DNA of 20,986 nt from DATHGT01 sp035317605 (lineage in GTDB: Bacteria > Methylomirabilota > Methylomirabilia > Rokubacteriales > CSP1-6): positions 1 through 20,986 of the forward strand of contig DATHGT010000256.1 of assembly GCA_035317605.1 (NCBI GenBank). Reading direction: 5' to 3'. The notes under the pieces are model-generated. The model was not told where the DNA came from. It searched no databases and was given only the letters and a program-made list of their open reading frames with translations. A program made the position numbers and the translations under genes. Within the stretch, counting starts at the first letter, position 1. Every line of letters starts with the position of its first letter. Below are positions 6,273-11,606 of the stretch, one piece after another.

Positions 6273-7417
6273 TAGGGGGCCAGGCGGCGGAGACGGGTGA
6301 CGATCGTGGGGAGGACGTCGAGGACGACGTCGATCTCCGGGCCGGTCGTCCACCGGCCGAGCGTGAAGCACAGCGCGGATTCGGCGTCGGCTCCGTCGCA
6401 GCCGATCGCGCGCAGCACGTGCGAGGGTTGCTGGGTGAGCGACGCGCAGGCCGAGCCCGAGGTCGCGGACACGCCGCGAAAGTCGAGCTCCATCAGCACG
6501 GCGTCGGCCTTCACGCCCGGGGTCAGCAGGCTCACGTGGTGCGGAAGACGGCCGGCGCCTCGCGCGCCGGTCAGCCGGCTGTCGGCGACGCGCGCGAGCA
6601 GCCCATCGAGCAGCCGATCGCGGAGCACGGTGAGGCGCGCCACCTCGGCGGGACCCTCGGAGCGCGAGAAGTCCGCGGCCACCCCCATGCCCACGATGGC
6701 CGGAAGGTTTTCCGTCCCCGCGCGATAGCCCCCCTCCTGGGCTCCGCCCAGGGTGAGCGGGGCGAGCTTGACGTCGCCGCGGATCCACAGCGCGGCCGCG
6801 CCCGGCGGTCCGTAGAGATCATTCGACGACAGCGTGAGCAGGTCGATCCCGCACTCGTCCACCGCGAGCGCGACGCGGCCGAGGGCGCCCACCGCGTCGA
6901 CGTGCAGCGGCACCCCCCGCTCGCGGGTCACGCGGCCGATCTCGCGGATGGGCTGCACGGTGCCGATCTCGCCGCTCGCCGCCGTCACCGACACCAGCGC
7001 GGTGTCGCGCCGGATCGCGCGCGCGATCGCGTCGGGATCGACGCGCCCGTCGCCGTCCACCGGGGCCAGCGTCACCGCGAACCCCTGCTTCTCCAGCTCC
7101 CGGCAGGCGTTGAGGATCGACACGTGCTCGATGGCCGAGGCCACGACGTGACGGCCCGAGCCCCGCGCGGCGAGTCCGCGGAGGGCGAGGTTGTTGGCCT
7201 CGGTGGCGGTGGCCGTGAAGATCACGCCCGCCGGCGCGCCCCCGAACAGACGCGCGACCTTGGCGCGGGCGCCGTCGAGCGAGGCGCGGGCTTCGAGACC
7301 GAGCGAATGGGGGGCCGAGGGGTTGCCGACGCCGCCCTCGAGAAACGGGCGCATCACGGCGAGCACGCGGGGATCGACGGGCGCGCACCCGGCGTAGTCC
7401 AGGTAGACGCGGCTCAC
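6272..7417 (-). CDS. NifS/IscS-like cysteine desulfurase homologue lacking the PLP lysine
   Basis: The 381-residue protein is collinear with class V aminotransferase-fold cysteine desulfurases: YLDYAGCAPVDPRVL (5-19), ATEANNLALRG (71-81), SAIEHVSILNAC (94-105), EIGTVQPI (150-157), YRAGTENLPAIVGMG (231-245) and the loop SGSACASLTQQPSHVLRAIG with sulfur-accepting Cys324. The PLP pocket is altered. The usual SAHK-x-YGPKG reads SSNDLYGPPG, so the His-Lys pair is Asn199-Asp200 and the Schiff-base lysine is missing. NNEIG reads SGEIG, and the DA-x-Q glutamine is Gly177. It probably cannot act as a normal PLP desulfurase and may be a sulfur/Fe-S scaffold or carrier. GTG 7417 is chosen: it lies 16 nt after the TusA stop and behind GGAGG, though the spacing is short. 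ATG 7474 would overlap tusA by 41 nt. Confidence 0.88.
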   Translation of the reverse strand: MSRVYLDYAGCAPVDPRVLAVMRPFLEGGVGNPSAPHSLGLEARASLDGARAKVARLFGGAPAGVIFTATATEANNLALRGLAARGSGRHVVASAIEHVSILNACRELEKQGFAVTLAPVDGDGRVDPDAIARAIRRDTALVSVTAASGEIGTVQPIREIGRVTRERGVPLHVDAVGALGRVALAVDECGIDLLTLSSNDLYGPPGAAALWIRGDVKLAPLTLGGAQEGGYRAGTENLPAIVGMGVAADFSRSEGPAEVARLTVLRDRLLDGLLARVADSRLTGARGAGRLPHHVSLLTPGVKADAVLMELDFRGVSATSGSACASLTQQPSHVLRAIGCDGADAESALCFTLGRWTTGPEIDVVLDVLPTIVTRLRRLAP

Positions 7418-7433
7418 CGCCTCCGCGGCGCGG

Positions 7434-7670
7434 TTACCGACTCTTCCTGACGACGAAGCGGAAGACCGCGCCATTTCGCTCCACGGCCACGAGCTCGTGA
7501 CCCGTGCGTCCGGTCCAGCTCTTCATGTCCGCCTCGGAGGCGGGGTCGTCGGAGAGCATCTCGAGCAGCTGGCCGACCGCCATGACCCGCAAGGCCTCGC
7601 GGGTCTTGAGGATCGGCATCGGGCAGAAGAGACCCACGCAGTCCAGGACCTTGCTGGGGGCGTCAGGCAT
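7434..7670 (-). CDS. tusA: TusA/SirA-like sulfur carrier protein
   Basis: The 78-residue product contains the family signature LDCVGLFCPMPILKTREAL (residues 9-27), with the persulfide-carrying Cys16 in a CPxP motif. It ends with the usual strand pattern ELVAVERNGAVFRFVVRK. TusA-type proteins accept sulfane sulfur from a desulfurase or rhodanese and pass it on for thiolation or cofactor synthesis. It is the first gene of an operon with the NifS-like protein and a phosphatase, which fits a sulfur-relay role. ATG 7670 is the only good start; no strong Shine-Dalgarno is visible. It is divergent from the diguanylate cyclase gene across 54 nt. Confidence 0.9.
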   Translation of the reverse strand: MPDAPSKVLDCVGLFCPMPILKTREALRVMAVGQLLEMLSDDPASEADMKSWTGRTGHELVAVERNGAVFRFVVRKSR

Positions 7671-7691
7671 AACTGTGTGAAAATTCTGACA

Positions 7692-7718
7692 TTGACTCGC
7701 GCGCGCAGCAACTAGAAT
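7692..7718 (+). promoter_or_regulatory. Candidate promoter of the diguanylate cyclase operon
   Basis: TTGACT (7692-7697) and TAGAAT (7713-7718) are separated by 15 nt, slightly short. TAGAAT ends 6 nt before GTG 7725, so the transcript may be leaderless. It sits in the 54-nt divergent gap with tusA. Confidence 0.5.
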
Positions 7719-7724
7719 AATCCC

Positions 7725-8681
7725 GTGATGGTTGACGCTTCGCAGTCCGACGTCGCCGCCGCGGGACGGCGGCTCAAGACCAGGATCTATCTCGCCCTCG
7801 CGCTCTCGTCGGTGTTGCCGCTCGTCATGCTCGCGCTGGTGGCCCACGTGTACGTGCTGCCGCTGATGAATCCCGCGGACTCCTCCCGCGTGTTCACGCT
7901 CATGGGGTTGCTCTTCGTGGCCCTGATCACCAGCGTGACCGGCAGCTACGTGATCTGGGATCTCGGGCGGGTCGTCGAGCGTCTGGCCACGCTGCTCTCC
8001 GAGCAGCGCGGCATCGGCGAATTGGCCGAGCGCGGCGACGACGTCGGCACGATCATGAGCTCCTTCAGCCGCATGCTGGAGACCGTCGAGCGGCAAGCCA
8101 CCGAGATCAACAGCTTCGCCATGCGGCTCGACGCCGCCTACAAGGAGCTGGAGAGCACCAACGTCCGGCTGAAGGAGACGTCGTTCAAGGACGACGTGAC
8201 CGGGCTCTACAACCGCCGCTTCTTCTCCGTCCGCCTCGAAGAAGAGATGTCCCGCTACCGGCGCTTCAACCACCCGGTCTCGCTCGTGCTCATGGACCTG
8301 GACGGCTTCAAGGCCGTCAACGACGAGATGGGGCACATGGTGGGCGACGAGACCCTACGCGACATCGGCCAGATCCTGATGAAGCACTCGCGCGGCATCA
8401 ACGTGGTGTGCCGCTACGGCGGCGACGAGTTCGCGGTGCTGCTGGTGGAGACGTCCAAGGCCGGCGCCCAGCTCTACGCCGATCGCATCCGGCAGATCAT
8501 CGAGAGCTATCCGTTCTCGCACCGGCGGCCCATCACCGCGAGCTTCGGCATCGCGAGCCTGCCCGACGAAGAGGCGACGACGTCCGAGCACCTCATCCGG
8601 GCCGCCGACGAGGCCCTCTACGCGGCCAAGCGGGCCGGCAAAAACCAGGTGGCGGCGGCGCTGCCTCACAAGGAGAGCTAG
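7725..8681 (+). CDS. Membrane-bound GGDEF diguanylate cyclase
   Basis: The 318-residue protein has two transmembrane helices (about 21-46 and 57-78) flanking a short external loop. A HAMP-like and coiled-coil linker follows (about 80-152), then a C-terminal GGDEF domain (about 155-315). DVTGLYNRRFF, LVLMDLDGFKAVND and the intact GGDEF at 232-236 predict synthesis of cyclic di-GMP from two GTP. The inhibitory I-site RxxD is RGIN (223-226), so Asp is Asn and product feedback may be weak. The start is GTG 7725 or ATG 7728; the 6-nt spacing from TAGAAT favours GTG. Its stop overlaps the start of the HD-GYP regulator by one base, so both enzymes should be made together. Confidence 0.93.
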   Translation: MMVDASQSDVAAAGRRLKTRIYLALALSSVLPLVMLALVAHVYVLPLMNPADSSRVFTLMGLLFVALITSVTGSYVIWDLGRVVERLATLLSEQRGIGELAERGDDVGTIMSSFSRMLETVERQATEINSFAMRLDAAYKELESTNVRLKETSFKDDVTGLYNRRFFSVRLEEEMSRYRRFNHPVSLVLMDLDGFKAVNDEMGHMVGDETLRDIGQILMKHSRGINVVCRYGGDEFAVLLVETSKAGAQLYADRIRQIIESYPFSHRRPITASFGIASLPDEEATTSEHLIRAADEALYAAKRAGKNQVAAALPHKES

Positions 8682-9709
8682 TGGACAACCGCGAGATCCT
8701 GATCGTCGACGACGACGCCCAGGTCCGGGAGGTGCTGCACCAGATCTTCCTGTCCGCGAGCTTCCGCTGCCTTCAGGCCGCCGACGGCCAGGAAGGGCTG
8801 GAGATCTTCCGCGCCTCCCGACCCCCCCTCATCGTGACCGACCTCAAGATGCCCGTGATGGACGGCATCGGCCTCCTCGAGGGCGTGCGCCGCGAGGACG
8901 AGGACACCGCCGTCATCGTGCTCACCGGCGCGCCCGAGATCAAGACCGCGATCGAGAGCCTCAAGCTCGGCGCCTACGACTTCATCATGAAGCCCGTCAA
9001 CGTCGACCAGTTGCTGTTCGCCGCCGATCGCGCCCTGGAGCACCGCCAGCTCCTGATCGAACGGCGCGAATACCACGAGCTGCTCGAGCGGCGGGTCGCG
9101 GAAGCCACCCGTGACCTCCAGGACGCCTACCGCGCGACCCTCGAGGCGCTGGGTTCCGCGCTCGATTCCCGCGACGTGGGGACCGAGTCGCATTCCCGCC
9201 GGGTGCACGGCTACGCGCTGGCCACCGCGCGCGTCTACGGCGTGCCCGAGGCCGACATCCCCGACCTCGAGCACGGCGTGCTCCTGCACGACATCGGCAA
9301 GATCGGGATCCCGGACGCGATCCTGCTCAAGCCCGGTCCGCTCACGCCCGATGAATGGAAAACGATGCGCCGCCACCCGGAGATCGGCAAGCGCCTGATC
9401 CAGAACGTCCCGTTCCTGAAGGGGGCGATTCCGATCGTCTTCTGCCACCACGAAAAGTGGGACGGGTCAGGCTATCCCCGCGGCCTCAAGGGCGAGGAGA
9501 TCCCCCTGGGCGCGCGCATCTTCGCGGTCGTGGACGCGTTCGACGCGATGACCTTCGACCGGCCGTACTCGAAGGCCGTCCCCTTCGAGGCCGCTTACAC
9601 CGAGATCAAGCGCTGCGGCGGCACCCACTTCGACCCTTCGGTCGTCGAAGCGTTTCTCCGCGTCCCCAAGAAGCTGCTGGAAGACATCCGCAGGAAGAGC
9701 GTCGAGTAG
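8681..9709 (+). CDS. Response regulator with HD-GYP c-di-GMP phosphodiesterase output
   Basis: The 342-residue protein has an N-terminal receiver domain (about 5-120): acidic DDD at 10-12, phospho-acceptor Asp54 in VTDLKMPVMDG and Lys104 in MKP. A helical linker (about 120-155) leads to an HD-GYP domain with HD at 203-204 in LLHDIGKIGIPDAIL, HHE at 256-258 and GYP at 264-266. HD-GYP enzymes hydrolyse c-di-GMP to pGpG or GMP. GTG 8681 overlaps the cyclase stop (TAGTG) and has an AGGAG 4-5 nt upstream. No histidine kinase lies next to it, so the phosphodonor is encoded elsewhere. A hairpin at 9713-9762 ends the operon. Confidence 0.95.
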   Translation: MDNREILIVDDDAQVREVLHQIFLSASFRCLQAADGQEGLEIFRASRPPLIVTDLKMPVMDGIGLLEGVRREDEDTAVIVLTGAPEIKTAIESLKLGAYDFIMKPVNVDQLLFAADRALEHRQLLIERREYHELLERRVAEATRDLQDAYRATLEALGSALDSRDVGTESHSRRVHGYALATARVYGVPEADIPDLEHGVLLHDIGKIGIPDAILLKPGPLTPDEWKTMRRHPEIGKRLIQNVPFLKGAIPIVFCHHEKWDGSGYPRGLKGEEIPLGARIFAVVDAFDAMTFDRPYSKAVPFEAAYTEIKRCGGTHFDPSVVEAFLRVPKKLLEDIRRKSVE

Positions 9710-9712
9710 GAT

Positions 9713-9762
9713 TCGGAGGGGGCGGCGCACAGGCGTGCCTTCGGCGCGACGCCCCCCTCCGA
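9713..9762. terminator. Bidirectional terminator hairpin between convergent genes
   Basis: TCGGAGGGGGCG (9713-9724) pairs with CGCCCCCCTCCGA (9750-9762) with one bulged C, enclosing a 25-nt loop that can form a smaller hairpin. It fills the 59-nt gap between the stops of the HD-GYP gene (+) and the dienelactone hydrolase gene (-), so it can serve both strands. T-runs are poor. Confidence 0.65.
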
Positions 9763-9768
9763 GTTGGT

Positions 9769-10629
9769 TCAGGCTTTCAGATATTTCTCGAACCAGTTGG
9801 TGCAGCGCTTCCAGGCGTCGGCGGCGGCAGCGGCGTTGTAGGACGGGCGGTAGTCGGCGTGGAAGCCGTGGCCGGCGCCCGGGTAGACCACGATCTCCAC
9901 GTTCTGATTGCCCGCCTGCTTGAGCAGCTCGCCGAACTTCTTGGCGTCTTCGGGCTTGGGGTTCTGGTCGGTCTCGCCGAAGAGCCCGAGGAACGGGATC
10001 TTGATGTCCTTGACCACGTCGAAGCCGGTCTTGTCGCCCGCCGGGTCCTTGTAGGGGCGAGCCGGCGGCCCGTACCACGCCACCGCCGCCTTCATGTCGG
10101 GATTGGCGGCCGCGATCTGCATCGTGGTCGACCCGCCCCAGCACCAGCCCGTCACCCCGGCGCGGTCCTTCCGCACGTTCGGCCGGGTCTTGGCCCAGTC
10201 GACCGCGGCCTGGGTGTCGCCCAGCATCTGGGCGCGCGGGACGGCGAGTACGATCTTGAGCACGTCCGGCACGTTCGGGATGCTCTTGACGTCGCCCTCG
10301 CGCTCGAACAGCTCGGGCGCCACCGCGTGGTAGCCCTCCTTGGCGAAGCGGCGGGCGCAATCCCGGATGTACTCGTGCGCCCCCCAGATCTCCGAGACCA
10401 CGAGCAGGATCGGATGGTTGGTGCCGCTCGCGGGGTACGCCTCGTACACGGTCATGTTGTGGCTACCGACCTTGACCTTCTGGTCGCCGGCGACGATCCC
10501 CTGGGTGTCGGTCTTGATCGCCTGGGCCAGCACCGTCTCGACCGACAGCGCATAGCCCGCCGCGGCGGCGGCGGTGGTTCCGACCTTGAGCATATCCCGA
10601 CGCGTCAGCCCCTGTTCCGTGATGGCCAT
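9769..10629 (-). CDS. Tat-exported dienelactone hydrolase family protein
   Basis: The 286-residue product has a twin-arginine signal (TRRDMLKVG at 9-17, then an Ala-rich hydrophobic stretch and a likely AQA cleavage near 35-37), so it is exported folded. The mature part is an alpha/beta-hydrolase of the DLH family with the Cys-Asp-His triad visible: Cys163 in GWCWGGST, Asp221 in GETDQ and His254 in GAGHGF. DLH enzymes cleave dienelactones or related esters; the natural substrate here is unknown. ATG 10629 is preferred over ATG 10635 because AAGGAGG is 6 nt before the former and directly abuts the latter. It has its own Shine-Dalgarno and appears to be a single-gene unit, with the convergent terminator hairpin downstream. 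Confidence 0.9.
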   Translation of the reverse strand: MAITEQGLTRRDMLKVGTTAAAAAGYALSVETVLAQAIKTDTQGIVAGDQKVKVGSHNMTVYEAYPASGTNHPILLVVSEIWGAHEYIRDCARRFAKEGYHAVAPELFEREGDVKSIPNVPDVLKIVLAVPRAQMLGDTQAAVDWAKTRPNVRKDRAGVTGWCWGGSTTMQIAAANPDMKAAVAWYGPPARPYKDPAGDKTGFDVVKDIKIPFLGLFGETDQNPKPEDAKKFGELLKQAGNQNVEIVVYPGAGHGFHADYRPSYNAAAAADAWKRCTNWFEKYLKA

Positions 10630-10635
10630 CGGCAT

Positions 10636-10642
10636 CCTCCTT
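10636..10642 (-). promoter_or_regulatory. Shine-Dalgarno AAGGAGG that fixes the hydrolase start
   Basis: A strong AAGGAGG on the minus strand lies 6 nt upstream of ATG 10629 and immediately adjacent to ATG 10635. The spacing argues for the shorter protein starting MAITEQ. Confidence 0.75.
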
Positions 10643-10749
10643 GGTGGACGTTACGAAAGGGTTGGGGTGAGCGGCAGCCTACCACGCCGGGCGCGGGCCC
10701 AAACACCCACCGCCTCTAACATCAACGCGTCAGCGCGCCCGCGGTTCCC

Positions 10750-11490
10750 TCAAAGCGACCGGATCACCAGCCAGAGACCGGTGGCGGCGAGGAAGACGAG
10801 GACCGCCCGGTTGAAGCGGCGCTGGTCCAGGCGGTCCTGGACCTGAAGGCCGGCGTAGAAGCCGACCAGCGCGACCGCAGTGAGCCCGAGCGACAGGCGG
10901 AAGAGGCTCCAGGACATCAGGCCGAAGTGCGAGACCGCGGCGAGTTGCACGATCTTGAGCGTCACGAAGCTCAGCGCGATCGAGCGGATGAACTCGTGCT
11001 TGGGCAGACCGAGCGCGTAGAAGAAGATGACCAGCGCCGTCCCCGGCGTGTTGGTGAGCCCGCCCACGACGCCGGACACGAAGCCGGCGAGCGGGCCGAG
11101 CGGGCGCTCCCATCGCGGGGGCAGTCGGGGCGAGAACGACGTCGCGTTGAGCGCGACGAACGCGAGCGTGAAGAGCCCGAGGACGAGCGTGGCCACCCAC
11201 GCCGGCAACATGACGAGCAGCTTGGTTCCCAGCACGATACCGACGCCGCCGGCGAGGAGGACGAAGAACAGCCGGCGCGCGGTGGCCAGCAGCTGCCCGC
11301 GCCGGGCCATCTGGTAGCCGTCCATCACGATGTTGGGCACGATGACGAGCGCGACCGCCGTCTTCACGTCGACGAAGAGCGCGAGCAAGGTCGTCGAGGT
11401 GGTGGGGAAGCCGAAGCCAACGATACCCTTGAGGAACGCGGCCACCAGCACGACCGCCACGCTGCTGAGGACCGTGACGAGATCGGGCAT
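10750..11490 (-). CDS. TauE/SafE family membrane permease
   Basis: The 246-residue protein is highly hydrophobic with about seven or eight transmembrane helices. It has the TauE/SafE (former DUF81) hallmarks: an N-terminal VAAFLKGIVGFGFPTTSTTL (residues 16-35) and the mirrored second-half motif GFVSGVVGGLTNTPGTALVI (about 136-155). Members are proposed exporters of sulfite, sulfonates or other organic anions; the substrate cannot be told from sequence. It starts at ATG 11490, about 115 nt downstream of the fused oxidase gene on the same strand. A terminator-like hairpin lies between them, so it is likely expressed separately. No sulfur-metabolism gene is directly adjacent. Confidence 0.88.
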   Translation of the reverse strand: MPDLVTVLSSVAVVLVAAFLKGIVGFGFPTTSTTLLALFVDVKTAVALVIVPNIVMDGYQMARRGQLLATARRLFFVLLAGGVGIVLGTKLLVMLPAWVATLVLGLFTLAFVALNATSFSPRLPPRWERPLGPLAGFVSGVVGGLTNTPGTALVIFFYALGLPKHEFIRSIALSFVTLKIVQLAAVSHFGLMSWSLFRLSLGLTAVALVGFYAGLQVQDRLDQRRFNRAVLVFLAATGLWLVIRSL

Positions 11491-11531
11491 GGACTACGCG
11501 CTCGGGGGGGCCGCCGCGAGCCCTGGCACTC

Positions 11532-11551
11532 GCGGAGCGCCACGGCTCCGC
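11532..11551. other. Small perfect hairpin in the oxidase-permease gap
   Basis: GCGGAGC (11532-11538) pairs with GCTCCGC (11545-11551) around a 6-nt loop. It lies in a 116-nt intergenic stretch full of short self-complementary GC blocks, 23 nt from the stronger hairpin at 11574-11601. Its function is unknown; it could be part of a compound terminator. Confidence 0.4.
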
Positions 11552-11573
11552 CGCGGCGCGAAGCGCGGGGGGT

Positions 11574-11601
11574 TTGGGGGGCCCGCAGCTAGGCCCCCCA
11601 A
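11574..11601 (-). terminator. Terminator hairpin after the fused oxidase gene
   Basis: A perfect 10-bp stem, TTGGGGGGCC with GGCCCCCCAA, encloses an 8-nt loop (11584-11591). It begins 5 nt past the oxidase stop on the minus strand. The only T residues after the stem are short, so it is an imperfect intrinsic terminator. Confidence 0.65.
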
Positions 11602-11606
11602 TTCGG

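Noticed and set aside
7434..8336. 300-codon minus-strand reading that extends TusA upstream through the diguanylate cyclase gene
   Set aside because: The upstream part is antisense shadow of the GGDEF gene; the TusA domain begins at ATG 7670.
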